This document shows, one piece after another, positions 49,659-58,195 of a DNA stretch of 64,000 bases (the stretch's first letter is position 1; each line of letters starts with the position of its first letter). This stretch comes from SpSt-398 sp041752235 (GTDB taxonomy: Bacteria; Bacteroidota; Bacteroidia; Chitinophagales; Chitinophagaceae). Made by a program: the position numbers and the translations under genes. The notes beneath the pieces are model-generated. The model was not told the DNA's origin. It was given only the letters and a program-made list of their open reading frames with translations, and ran no database searches. The DNA lies in the NCBI GenBank assembly GCA_041752235.1, contig JBGSHM010000001.1, positions 62,001 to 126,000 on the forward strand, in the 5' to 3' direction.

Positions 49659-50816
49659 TTAGAACCTGTTGAAATAATTCCTCAATTGGTTATTGGCCTT
49701 GGCCTGAATGTCGTTCAATACGCAATTGATCATTTCACGGTCAGAAGGTGGGTTTTCAGGACGTATGCGGATCAATTTGCGGTCATTTTCACTCAGGGCA
49801 CGCTCATCACCGGTATAGGTGGTGAATTCAGTGGCCCAGTCATACCCACCCGCTACCTGATCAGACCAGATCCGCCGGCCATCTCCATCACGGACGGTGA
49901 TGAACAGGCTTCCATCAGCGGAAAGGGTTCTGCGGTGCTGGGTGATGACCGCTTTCACTTTCGCATATTCTTTTACGACAGAGTCAGGGCGATAAACTGT
50001 TTCCTTCACTACGATATCTTTACTTACTTCACGTCTTTCCTCCCGGTCACGCATCCGGCCTGATTGCAAGGTATTCAACCTTAGTTCCACAACCTGATCA
50101 GGTACGATATTCAAACCACGTGCTTCTGCCCGGCTATAGAATTTTACAAAAAGGTTCGAGCTATTGTATTTCAGGTTCCGGAGGATCTGATCATCCAGGT
50201 CATATCGTTCGGCCATATTGTACGAGCTGAACCGGAAACCATTCAGGCCATCATCCATTGGCAAGACCACTACCCGGGTAAGGGCATTTTCATAGGCTTC
50301 CTCTTTGGCTTCCAGGATTTCAAGGTCTCCCCGGCGATAACCCAGGGCCTTTTCCAGGTCAAAGTAGGCATCCCTGAAACTTTCCTTGGTTCCCATATCC
50401 ATCCGGCGATAGGCGCGGTTACGATAGGCGTCTGCGGTTTTATCGGCATAGGCCACCAGGTAGGAGGAGTAGTCCGTAGGCTCCACCACATTCATCACTC
50501 CGGGGGAATGATAGATGGCATCGTATAAGCGTTGCAGACTTGCATATTCCCGATAGATCGCCTCGTATTTCATTTCACTTTGTCCGGCTGACAAAGATTG
50601 AATACGGCTTTCGTGGTCATTTACGGCAAAGCGATAAGCGTTCTGGATAACACCGACCAGTTCCGCATCACCCGGCTTTTTCTGCAATTTTTTAGCTGCC
50701 AGTTCCACGGCCTCATCATAATTGCCTTGTTGGTACATTTTCGATGCACTCTTGCAGCCCACCAGGGCCACCATCATCGAAATAATTAAGAAGTAGGGGT
50801 AAAATTTATGTTTCAT
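49659..50816 (-). CDS. Lipoprotein of unknown function with N-terminal TPR-like repeats
   Basis: I do not recognise this 385-residue protein. It has a lipoprotein signal (MMVALVGC, Cys21). The next segment, SKMYQQGNYDEAVELAAKKLQKKPGDAELV, looks like a TPR unit, and further helical repeats seem to follow to about residue 180 (FRDAYFDLEKALGYRRGDLEILEAKEEAY). The C-terminal half is probably beta-rich (VVVLPMDDGLNGFRFSSYNMAERYDLD, DGSLFITVRDGDGRRIWSDQVAG). It is probably periplasmic. An SD-like GGAGG precedes the ATG and can pair with an upstream CCTCC. Confidence 0.7.
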   Translation of the reverse strand: MKHKFYPYFLIISMMVALVGCKSASKMYQQGNYDEAVELAAKKLQKKPGDAELVGVIQNAYRFAVNDHESRIQSLSAGQSEMKYEAIYREYASLQRLYDAIYHSPGVMNVVEPTDYSSYLVAYADKTADAYRNRAYRRMDMGTKESFRDAYFDLEKALGYRRGDLEILEAKEEAYENALTRVVVLPMDDGLNGFRFSSYNMAERYDLDDQILRNLKYNSSNLFVKFYSRAEARGLNIVPDQVVELRLNTLQSGRMRDREERREVSKDIVVKETVYRPDSVVKEYAKVKAVITQHRRTLSADGSLFITVRDGDGRRIWSDQVAGGYDWATEFTTYTGDERALSENDRKLIRIRPENPPSDREMINCVLNDIQAKANNQLRNYFNRF

Positions 50817-50818
50817 AA

Positions 50819-50853
50819 GCCCTCCGTTTTTAGTGTGACGGCAAAAGGAGGGC
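50819..50853 (-). promoter_or_regulatory. Hairpin that can mask the ribosome binding site of the lipoprotein gene
   Basis: On the minus strand GCCCTCC (50853-50847) and GGAGGGC (50825-50819) are inverse complements around a 21-nt loop. The second arm contains GGAGG, 4 bases before the ATG. Folding would hide the SD sequence. Strong SD motifs are rare in this phylum. Confidence 0.4.
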
Positions 50854-50904
50854 CGGGTTACGTCGACGTGCGTTAAGTAAAAGCTAAAGGCCTCACGCCT
50901 CTCG

Positions 50905-51693
50905 TCATTCCTTCAAAATATCCCGCACAAACCCGTGGTACTCGTCAAAAAACGGCAGGTTATTATGTCCGCCACCTTCAATGCGGATCAGGGTGATCTT
51001 TCGGGGGTTTGTTTTCTGCAGGTTTTCGCTATGTCGAATCGGGATCAGCCAGTCACGGGTGCCATGGATGATATAGGTATGGCATTTCACTGCTTTGATC
51101 CATCGGTCCGTTCGCAGGTGAAAACGGAGTACATAACGAACAGGCAAAAAGGGGAGAAACCGTTGAACCACTTTTTTAAAACTATAATAAGGGGCATCCA
51201 GGATCAGAAAGCGGGGGTTATTATCGGAGGCCAGTTTAGTGGCAAATCCACTACCCATGCTCCGGCCATAGATGATCAGGTGGGTTTCCGCATATTTTGA
51301 CAACAGATCATTGTAAACAAATTGCATGTCGTTGAGCATGTCCTTTTCACTTCGTTTACCGGTACTTTTTCCAAATCCACGATAGTCAACCAGTACCACA
51401 TCATAATTATAGCGGTAAAAATCACTCGCATATTTGGCCCAACCCTTGATGCTTCGGGTATTGCCATGAAAATACAGAAGTAAACCCAATGGTTTTTCCC
51501 GGTAAAAATGGAGGGCGTTTATACTTACTCCCTGGGACGGTTCAAAGAAATATTCCCGAAATGGAATATCATATTTGAATTCAAAATCCTTTCGCAGCTT
51601 CTCCGGTTTGAAAATGAATTTCTCCTGGAGAAAATAAGCCAGGATCGAGAGGGCAATGAGGCCGATGAGGATGTATAGGAAGAGGGGAGGCAA
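50905..51693 (-). CDS. Membrane-anchored alpha/beta hydrolase, second copy
   Basis: This 262-residue relative of the 48731 gene has the same layout: membrane anchor (LFLYILIGLIALSILAYFLQE), LLLYFHGNTRSIKGWAKYA, DYRGFGKSTGK, nucleophile GRSMGSG, acid in HGTRDWLIP and His in GGGHNNL. The likely start is TTG at 51693, and a TACCTTG motif overlaps it. A substrate cannot be named. The pair suggests an old duplication with the lipoprotein gene between. Confidence 0.83.
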   Translation of the reverse strand: MPPLFLYILIGLIALSILAYFLQEKFIFKPEKLRKDFEFKYDIPFREYFFEPSQGVSINALHFYREKPLGLLLYFHGNTRSIKGWAKYASDFYRYNYDVVLVDYRGFGKSTGKRSEKDMLNDMQFVYNDLLSKYAETHLIIYGRSMGSGFATKLASDNNPRFLILDAPYYSFKKVVQRFLPFLPVRYVLRFHLRTDRWIKAVKCHTYIIHGTRDWLIPIRHSENLQKTNPRKITLIRIEGGGHNNLPFFDEYHGFVRDILKE

Positions 51694-51697
51694 GGTA

Positions 51698-51839
51698 GTT
51701 GTTGGTTGTTAGATGTTGGATGTTGGATGTTGGATGTTGGATGTTGGATGTTGGATGTAAGTAATAGGCTTTAAGGTAAGAAATTAGTAATTGGATACCA
51801 AAACCAACAACCAACATCTAACATCCAACATCCGTCATC
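51698..51839. repeat. Family-4 TTGGATG inverted tandem
   Basis: The left side has GTTGTTGGTTGTTAGATG and then about seven TTGGATG units. The right side (51801-51839) carries CCAACAACCAACATC, TAACATCC and AACATCCG in inverse sense. The ~40-bp centre is AT-rich without an ORF. The unequal number of units in the two arms points to slippage. Confidence 0.75.
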
Positions 51840-51843
51840 ACTG

Positions 51844-53805
51844 CTATTCCTCCACCCTCGTCAACTTCATACTCGCCACCGGCGCGACGATCAGGGGGAA
51901 TTTTTCGATGGTTACATTTGAGGGGTCGAGACCAAAGCCGCGTTCTTCCGAAAGGCTGATTTCTTTCAGTCCGAAGTAGATCTTCATTATGATACGCTCA
52001 AAGAAGGGGAGTTCATTGTCCTGGCTCAGGAATTTCTCCATAACGATAAACTGGAAGTCACCGGTTACATTGTTCTTTTCCAGGCTTTCATACCGGCTGT
52101 TGATGTTCACTTCTTTATTGGCCACCAGGTCTTCTACCACTTTCCGGAACATGAGGTTGATCCGGGGTTCCATCCGGAATCCCAGGCGGAAATCGACCCG
52201 GATGATATCGTTGGGGATGATATGATCCACCTTGTATTCACAGGTATAGGGGTCATCCATCGTATCTACGTGCACAAACCAATAGATATCGGCCCGTTTG
52301 GGTTTCTTATTCAGGATCGAGTAAATGATCTTGTGTTCGATCTCCTTGGGGTTATTGGCACTGGTGAGGTAAACCAGGTGGGTGGCATATTTGGGGATCG
52401 ATTTATCATTGCTCAGTTCCTGGATCTTGGGGATATAATGCTCCAGTCGTACAAATTCCACATACCGGTTTTTGATCTTGCGCGAGCGGTACCAGACATA
52501 CATAATGAGAAACATCAACCCACCCAGAATAAGGGTGAAATAACCACCATGGGCAAATTTGTCTAACAAAGCGATCAGGAACAGGATCTCCACCAGGGTA
52601 TAGATCGCCAGGAACATATAGATGAAAAGAGGTTTTACCCTTTTTGCGACCATGTAGTTTGAAAATAGGATCGTAGTCATGATCATGGTTACAATGATGG
52701 CAAGACCATAAGCCGCTTCCATTTTTTCGGAGGACTGGAAATAAAGTACCACAGCCAAACAGCCGGCAAACATCATGATATTGATGCCTGGAATAAAGAG
52801 CTGGCCTTTCTCTTCCGATGGATAGCGGATCTTCAATTTAGGCCAAAGATTCAATCGCATGGCTTCACTGATCAGGGTGAAGGCTCCCGAGATCATGGCC
52901 TGGCTGGCAATGATGGCCGCCGAGGTCGCGATGATCACCCCCGCGATGATGAACCATTGTGGCATAAGGTCATAAAAAGGATTGATGGCTGCAGTCGCCT
53001 TGGTATGACCAATATGATTATGTAGTAAATAAGCTCCCTGGCCAAAATAGTTGAGTAAAAGGCATGATTTGACAAAGATCCAGGAGATCCGGATATTTCC
53101 CCGACCACAGTGGCCCAGGTCACTATAAAGGGCCTCCGCCCCGGTGGTACATAGGAAAACGGCCCCCAGGATCCAGATGGCTTTAGGGTAAGTTGTAACA
53201 AATTCTACGGCATAGTGGGGGCTGATCGCCTTAAAGATACCCGGGTCATCCATGATATGAACGGATCCTAAAATGGCCAGCATGGAAAACCAGATGGTCA
53301 TCACCGGGCCAAACATCGATCCAATAGAAGCTGTTCCGAATTGTTGCATGAAAAAGAACAGGAACAGGATACCGATCACGATGTATAAAATGATATGGCT
53401 TCCTTTTTCAATACCTAAAGCAGGAATCTTTTCCAACCCTTCTACTGCCGAAGTAATGGAGATGGGTGGCGTAATGATTCCGTCCGCCAATAAGGAAGCT
53501 CCTCCGATCATGGCGGGAATGACCAACCATTTACGCTGTCTTCTGACCAATGCATACAAGGCAAAGGTTCCTCCTTCCCCCCGGTTGTCGGCCTTCAGCA
53601 CCATCCAAACATACTTTACGGTGGTTTGGAGGGTAAGGGTCCAGATCACGCAGGACAAACTACCTATAATAAGGTCTTCCGAAACGACCCGATCACCAAT
53701 GATGGAACTAAATACATACAAGGGTGATGTACCAATATCCCCATAAATGATTCCCAGGGCAATGATCAATCCGGCGGCGGTTACCTTGTTCGTCGAAACT
53801 TTCAC
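51844..53805 (-). CDS. kup: KUP-family potassium uptake protein
   Basis: This 653-residue transporter has about twelve membrane segments in the first 440 residues and a cytoplasmic C-terminal domain. Family motifs are ALGIIYGDIGTSPLYVFSS at the N-terminus, KADNRGEGGTFALYALV, LLADGIITPPISITSAVEGL and TGAEALYSDLGHCG. KUP proteins bring in K+ with protons. Length is usual. It has its own promoter 55-62 bp upstream and an inverted-repeat region behind that. Confidence 0.95.
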   Translation of the reverse strand: MKVSTNKVTAAGLIIALGIIYGDIGTSPLYVFSSIIGDRVVSEDLIIGSLSCVIWTLTLQTTVKYVWMVLKADNRGEGGTFALYALVRRQRKWLVIPAMIGGASLLADGIITPPISITSAVEGLEKIPALGIEKGSHIILYIVIGILFLFFFMQQFGTASIGSMFGPVMTIWFSMLAILGSVHIMDDPGIFKAISPHYAVEFVTTYPKAIWILGAVFLCTTGAEALYSDLGHCGRGNIRISWIFVKSCLLLNYFGQGAYLLHNHIGHTKATAAINPFYDLMPQWFIIAGVIIATSAAIIASQAMISGAFTLISEAMRLNLWPKLKIRYPSEEKGQLFIPGINIMMFAGCLAVVLYFQSSEKMEAAYGLAIIVTMIMTTILFSNYMVAKRVKPLFIYMFLAIYTLVEILFLIALLDKFAHGGYFTLILGGLMFLIMYVWYRSRKIKNRYVEFVRLEHYIPKIQELSNDKSIPKYATHLVYLTSANNPKEIEHKIIYSILNKKPKRADIYWFVHVDTMDDPYTCEYKVDHIIPNDIIRVDFRLGFRMEPRINLMFRKVVEDLVANKEVNINSRYESLEKNNVTGDFQFIVMEKFLSQDNELPFFERIIMKIYFGLKEISLSEERGFGLDPSNVTIEKFPLIVAPVASMKLTRVEE

Positions 53806-53859
53806 GTGTCAGTTTTGTTGTAAGAAAACAGTGGGTACCGTTTTCTGAAATTTTACCTG

Positions 53860-53867
53860 CAAAGGTA
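53860..53867 (-). promoter_or_regulatory. Promoter of kup
   Basis: The minus strand has TACCTTTG (TAnnTTTG) 54 bases before the ATG, with a TTG about 21 bases further upstream. A leader of about 45 nt is predicted. Confidence 0.45.
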
Positions 53868-53908
53868 TAAGGAAAAAAACGGGACAGGCAACCCCCAAAC
53901 CCAACTTA

Positions 53909-53937
53909 TTCGTCAAGGAATACGAACAAGGGTTCGT
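53909..53937. promoter_or_regulatory. Alternating TTCGT/ACGAA motifs upstream of kup
   Basis: TTCGT (53909), ACGAAC (53922) and GTTCGT (53932) form two overlapping inverted repeats, the second with a 4-base loop. They lie in the 244-bp gap between kup and the divergent gene at 54050, upstream of the kup promoter. The rest of the gap shows nothing else. Operator function is a guess. Confidence 0.3.
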
Positions 53938-54049
53938 GTAAATCAGGTTTTCCCGGCATCTTACCCCAAAACGACCTGCTGAACTTTAGTAAATACCCAA
54001 CAACCGGTTTACCGGGCTATTCGTAACTTTAACCAAGAAATGGAACGAA

Positions 54050-55576
54050 ATGCTTAACTATAGAAAAACATCCCTGCTCCTCCTTACCCTTTTTAGCCTG
54101 ATTGGCGTCTCCCAGGCCCAGAAGATCGTCTATTCAGAACCTGACCGGGATGATGGACGGAGGATCGATTTCGAGATCATTGGAAAGATCAACGGCAATT
54201 TTCTGGTGTACAAAAGTGTTCGCAGTGAATCCTTTATATGCGTTTATGATAACGACATGAAGATGGTGAGAAAGGTTAAACACGACTATATGCCCGACCA
54301 GCGCCTGATCAATGTGGATTTCTTTCCCTACACCGATTTCACCTACATGATCTACCAGTATCAGCGCCGGGGAATCATTCATTGTATGGGGGTCAAAATA
54401 GACGGGAACGGTAAAAAGATGGAAGAAGCCGTGGAACTTGATACCACCCATATCGGGATAACCACGAACAATAAGATATATACCTCCCTCTCCAGCGAGG
54501 ATAAAAGCAAGATCATCATCTTTAAGATCAACAGCAAGAACAAAGAAAGGTATGTGGTGACCACCAAGCTGTTTGACAACAAACTCAACTTTCTCCGCCG
54601 TGACCAATTGGTCATGCCCATGGATGAAAGAAATGATTACCTCGGAGAATTCCTGCTGGACAATGAAGGAAACCTGGTCTTTACCAAATACTATCGAAAC
54701 TCCAATGATAATATAAGCAGCGCCTATATAGTCACAAAAGATGCCTATGCGGATTCCTTCCGGTATATCCCGATTGAATTCAAGGAGATTTTGTTGGATG
54801 AACTCCGCATCAAAGTGGATAATTTTAGCAAGCGGTATTTTGTCAACTCTTTTTATGTAAAACAGAAAAGAGGAAACATCGAAGGGATGTATTTCTTTGT
54901 GTGGGATAAGACCCAGCAGGGAGCCATGCTGAACAGCTCACTTGAGTTTTCAGAAGACCTCCGCCGCGAAGCCCGCGACAATGGTAGTTTCCGTACCGCC
55001 TTCAACGATTTCTTTATCCGGTCCATCATCACCAAGGCCGATGGTGGATTTATTGTTACTTCTGAGTCGTATTATACGACCTCCCGCAGCGGCCTCTGGA
55101 ACCGCTGGGATTATATGTATGGTTCGCCTTTCTTTTCGCCGATGGACTATTACAATTATTCACCCTATTACAGTAACTGGTACTGGCGCTCGCGCAACAA
55201 TACGGGTAATGTCCGCTATCATGCAGAAAATATTGTCCTTCTTTCCTTTGATAAACAAGGACAATTGGAGTGGAACAACGTGATCAAAAAGGAACAGTTT
55301 GATGATGAGTCCGATGACCGGGTTTCCTACCAGGTCATGAATACCGGTGGCAGCCTGCATTTTATCTTTAATATACCCGAGAAACGTAACCTCCTGCTGA
55401 GTGATTTTGCTCTTGAACCCGGTGGTAAAATCAACCGTAATCCTACGTTGAAGAACCTGGATAAAGGCTATGAATTCATGACCAAATACGGAAAGCAGGT
55501 GAGTGCCCGGCAGATGATTATTCCTTGTATATACCGCAATAACTATATTTGTTTCGCCAAACTGGAGTACAATTAA
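54050..55576 (+). CDS. Secreted protein of unknown function
   Basis: I do not recognise this 508-residue protein. It has a clear signal peptide (SLLLLTLFSLIGVSQAQ) and no further membrane segment. The mature part is probably a beta-rich repeat protein: strand-like units end in short motifs such as CVYDNDMKMVRKV, TKLFDNKLNFLRRDQLVMP, LLDNEGNLVFTKYY and LLSFDKQGQLEWNNVI, which recall beta-propeller blades. A Tyr-rich stretch (MDYYNYSPYYSNWYWRSR) lies near residue 365. A DUF6427 gene follows 14 bp later, so they may form an operon. Confidence 0.7.
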   Translation: MLNYRKTSLLLLTLFSLIGVSQAQKIVYSEPDRDDGRRIDFEIIGKINGNFLVYKSVRSESFICVYDNDMKMVRKVKHDYMPDQRLINVDFFPYTDFTYMIYQYQRRGIIHCMGVKIDGNGKKMEEAVELDTTHIGITTNNKIYTSLSSEDKSKIIIFKINSKNKERYVVTTKLFDNKLNFLRRDQLVMPMDERNDYLGEFLLDNEGNLVFTKYYRNSNDNISSAYIVTKDAYADSFRYIPIEFKEILLDELRIKVDNFSKRYFVNSFYVKQKRGNIEGMYFFVWDKTQQGAMLNSSLEFSEDLRREARDNGSFRTAFNDFFIRSIITKADGGFIVTSESYYTTSRSGLWNRWDYMYGSPFFSPMDYYNYSPYYSNWYWRSRNNTGNVRYHAENIVLLSFDKQGQLEWNNVIKKEQFDDESDDRVSYQVMNTGGSLHFIFNIPEKRNLLLSDFALEPGGKINRNPTLKNLDKGYEFMTKYGKQVSARQMIIPCIYRNNYICFAKLEYN

Positions 55577-55590
55577 TTTAACCCATAGCG

Positions 55591-56565
55591 GTGATCGGTA
55601 TATTTAAACAGAAAACACCTGTCAATATCCTCATTTTGTTCGTAGCGGGCGTTTTGCTCAAGCTATCTACATTCACTCATCCGCATGCCCCCCTTGTAAC
55701 GGAAGACGATACTTTTCTTTACCATCAACTGGTTGAATGGCTTCGTTCCCATGCCTCGCCCGGAGTAGTGGCGGCATTGGCTTATGGACTGATCTTCCTC
55801 CAAGCCATGATCGTCAATCGGTTTGTATCGGATTACCGGATGGTCCAGAAAAGTACCTATCTCCCGGCCATGTCCTATCTGTTGGTCAGCTCCCTGCTGC
55901 CGGAATGGAACTGGTTTTCCGCCCCGCTGATCATCAATACCCTCCTTTTGCTGATCTTCTTTGCCTTATTCAGGTTATATAACCAACAGCATATTCGGGG
56001 TATGGTCTTTAATATCGGCCTGATCCTGGGATTGAGTTCTTTTTTCCTTTCCTCTTCCTTTCTGTTCATAATATGGGTATTACCCGCTCTGTTTGTCATG
56101 AAACCCATCCGTATTCAGGAGTGGATCATCTGTGTGATGGGCCTGCTTACACCCTATTATTTCTACGCGGCCTGGCTCCTGATCACGGGTGAATGGGGCT
56201 GGCATAAAATAGTACCTCCATTATCCATTCAGATTCCGGTGCTTGAACCTTCTTATTGGCTGCCCGGTGCGGCCTTGCTGATGCTGATCCCCTTTCTGGT
56301 GGGCGGCTATTTTATTCAGGTTAACCTGCGCCGGATGCTGATTCAGGTGCGGAAGAATTGGAGTCTGGTTTTGATCTATTTACTCGTCTCGCTCTTTGTG
56401 CCTTTTCTTTCCAAGGCCGAATACTTCGAAAACTTTGTAGTGATCGTCATTCCATTCGCGATCTTCCATAGTTGTGCTTATTTCTATCCCAAAGCCCGGT
56501 TTTTCCCACTCTTCCTTTTCTGGGCCACCGTGGCGTTTGTTGTGGCGCGGGAGTATTTGGTGTGA
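55591..56565 (+). CDS. DUF6427 family membrane protein
   Basis: This 324-residue protein starts with GTG (VIGIFKQKTPVN) and has about eight to nine hydrophobic segments, among them ILILFVAGVLLKLS, FLLIF-type stretches around 125-175 (LLLLIFFALFRLY, FFLSSSFLFIIWVLPALFVM) and LVLIYLLVSLFVPF near the end. The N-terminal FKQKTPVNILILF is typical of DUF6427, a Bacteroidota-specific inner-membrane family of unknown role. No enzymatic motif is visible. Confidence 0.78.
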   Translation: MIGIFKQKTPVNILILFVAGVLLKLSTFTHPHAPLVTEDDTFLYHQLVEWLRSHASPGVVAALAYGLIFLQAMIVNRFVSDYRMVQKSTYLPAMSYLLVSSLLPEWNWFSAPLIINTLLLLIFFALFRLYNQQHIRGMVFNIGLILGLSSFFLSSSFLFIIWVLPALFVMKPIRIQEWIICVMGLLTPYYFYAAWLLITGEWGWHKIVPPLSIQIPVLEPSYWLPGAALLMLIPFLVGGYFIQVNLRRMLIQVRKNWSLVLIYLLVSLFVPFLSKAEYFENFVVIVIPFAIFHSCAYFYPKARFFPLFLFWATVAFVVAREYLV

Positions 56566-56571
56566 GGAGGA

Positions 56572-56820
56572 ATGTTGGTTGTTGGATGTCGGATGTCGGA
56601 TGACAGAGGACGGATGGCGGAGGCTTGCTGTGTGAGACCTCTGGTCTCGCACTTCCAGAAAGCCGCCTCTGGCGGCGGTTATAGTTTATAAATAAAAAAG
56701 AAAAGATTGTTATTCGAGTCGCCAGAGGCGACATTCTAATCGTGCGAGACCAGAGGTCTCGCACAGCAAACCTCCGCTATTCGCCCGCTGTCTGCCAACA
56801 TCCAACATCCATCATCCAAC
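56572..56820. repeat. Family-4 arms around family-3 copy C
   Basis: The left arm (ATGTTGGTTGTTGGATGTCGG and GGCGGAGGCTTGCTGTG) is mirrored by the right arm (CACAGCAAACCTCCGC and CCAACATCCAACATCC). The family-3 palindrome unit lies between them. The compound repeat fills nearly the whole 301-bp gap between the DUF6427 gene and purQ. Confidence 0.65.
56630..56764. repeat. Family-3 nested palindrome element, copy C
   Basis: Palindromes at 56630-56652 (first half GTGTGAGACC, one change) and 56742-56764 (perfect) enclose CCGCC-TCT-GGCGG, an AT-rich centre and GTCGCC-AGA-GGCGAC. It is nearly identical to copy B, including flanking GCTTGCT and AGCAA. Confidence 0.85.
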
Positions 56821-56854
56821 CCCCAACCCCCACCCCCGACCTGCGAAAAAACCT

Positions 56855-56862
56855 TATTTTTG
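56855..56862 (+). promoter_or_regulatory. -7 promoter element of purQ
   Basis: TATTTTTG matches TAnnTTTG and ends 4 bases before the ATG, implying a leaderless purQ mRNA. Confidence 0.5.
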
Positions 56863-56866
56863 CCTC

Positions 56867-57550
56867 ATGAAATTCGGAGTTGTTGTTTTCCCCGGGTCCA
56901 ATTGCGACCGCGACATGCACGATGCCCTTGCCCATGAAATGGGACAGGAAGTGATAATGCTCTGGCACAAGGACAAGGACCTGAGTATGTTCACCACCGA
57001 GGATTGTATCGTTCTGCCGGGTGGGTTTTCGTATGGCGATTACCTCCGTTGTGGGGCCATTGCCCGTTTTAGCCCCCTGATGCAACAAGTCATTGAATTT
57101 GCCAACCGGGGTGGAAAGGTATTTGGTGTATGCAATGGTTTTCAGATCCTGTGTGAATCACATTTGCTGCCTGGCGCCCTGCTGCGGAATGAACACCAGA
57201 AATTTGTTTGTAAAAATGTTTTCCTGAAAGATGGCGATAGCCATATTTATAAGATACCCGTGGCCCATGGCGAAGGACGCTACTATGCGGATGAAAAAAC
57301 CCTCGATGCCCTGGAAGCCAATAACCAGGTGATCTTCAGGTATTGCAATGAGGAGGGGGAGATAACCCCGGCGGCAAACCCCAACGGGGCTGCCAGAAAT
57401 ATCGCCGGAATCTGTAATGCCAGCCGCAACGTATTTGGTATGATGCCCCACCCGGAAAGGGCGGCATCACCGATTCTGGGCAATACGGATGGGCGAAAAA
57501 TCCTTAAAGATTTACTAATGTCCGGGCAATTAGCCCCCCAAACAGCCTGA
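56867..57550 (+). CDS. purQ: Phosphoribosylformylglycinamidine synthase, glutaminase subunit
   Basis: This 227-residue class I glutamine amidotransferase supplies ammonia for step four of purine synthesis. It has FPGSNCDRDMHDAL, LPGGFSYGDYLRCGAIA, the nucleophile Cys89 in FGVCNGFQIL, and the C-terminal MMPHPERAA with the catalytic His and Glu. It is the stand-alone PurQ type, so PurL and PurS must be encoded elsewhere. It is monocistronic. Confidence 0.95.
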   Translation: MKFGVVVFPGSNCDRDMHDALAHEMGQEVIMLWHKDKDLSMFTTEDCIVLPGGFSYGDYLRCGAIARFSPLMQQVIEFANRGGKVFGVCNGFQILCESHLLPGALLRNEHQKFVCKNVFLKDGDSHIYKIPVAHGEGRYYADEKTLDALEANNQVIFRYCNEEGEITPAANPNGAARNIAGICNASRNVFGMMPHPERAASPILGNTDGRKILKDLLMSGQLAPQTA

Positions 57551-57608
57551 TCGTCCGTCATTAACAGAGTATTGTCACTTTTGTTACCAAATAGCCGGAT
57601 TTGAAGGT

Positions 57609-57616
57609 TATTTTTG
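57609..57616 (+). promoter_or_regulatory. -7 promoter element of the DsbD pair
   Basis: TATTTTTG matches TAnnTTTG, about 45 bases before the first gene. A short inverted repeat (CGGT...ACCG) lies in the leader at about 57632-57647. Confidence 0.4.
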
Positions 57617-57660
57617 TCCAGGATATTCCACCGGTCTTTAAGTACCGACCTGTATAAAAA

Positions 57661-58116
57661 ATGTGTATGAAATCGATCCTGTACATACTTCTTTTTTCTG
57701 TTGCTGCCTGCTCCGTAAAGGCGCAGAACCCGGTCAACTGGACCTATTCAGCCAAGAAGACCGCAGATAATACGTTTGAGGTTAAGTTGACCGCAACGAT
57801 CGACGCCGGATGGCACCTTTATTCCCAAACCCAACCCGCCGATGCGATCGCCATCCCCACAGAGATCATTTTCACCAAAAACCCGCTCCTGAGTTTTGAA
57901 GGCAAGATCAAAGAGGTAGGAAACCTGGAGAAGTATCACGATAAGACACTGGATGTTTCCGCGAATCAATACTCCAAGAAGGTCGAATTTGTACAGGTGG
58001 TAAAAGTAAAAGGCAAGGGCCGTACCAATGCCAGTGGTACCATCGAATTTCAGACCTGTACGGATGAGCGTTGCCTTCCTGCCAAGAAGATCAATTTCAG
58101 TGTTACACTGAATTGA
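57661..58116 (+). CDS. Stand-alone DsbD N-terminal-like domain protein
   Basis: This 151-residue exported protein has a signal peptide (ILYILLFSVAACSVKAQ) and a single immunoglobulin-like domain like the periplasmic alpha domain of DsbD: FEVKLTATIDAGWHLYSQTQP, AIPTEIIFTKNP and GTIEFQTCTDERCLPAK. The two cysteines in TCTDERC form the exchange pair of this domain family. ATG codons at 57661 and 57667 are both possible. It precedes the full DsbD gene by 79 bp and probably receives electrons from it. Confidence 0.82.
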   Translation: MCMKSILYILLFSVAACSVKAQNPVNWTYSAKKTADNTFEVKLTATIDAGWHLYSQTQPADAIAIPTEIIFTKNPLLSFEGKIKEVGNLEKYHDKTLDVSANQYSKKVEFVQVVKVKGKGRTNASGTIEFQTCTDERCLPAKKINFSVTLN

Positions 58117-58195
58117 ACCGTATACTACACTTCCTGATCTTATTCATCACCCATTGTAACCACCTTGGGCCTTATTGTAAAATAAATCAACCATT

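Noticed and set aside
51698..51760. Possible CRISPR or replication iterons (TTGGATG tandem)
   Set aside because: Units are contiguous, one arm of an inverted repeat, and similar tandems occur elsewhere without any rep gene.
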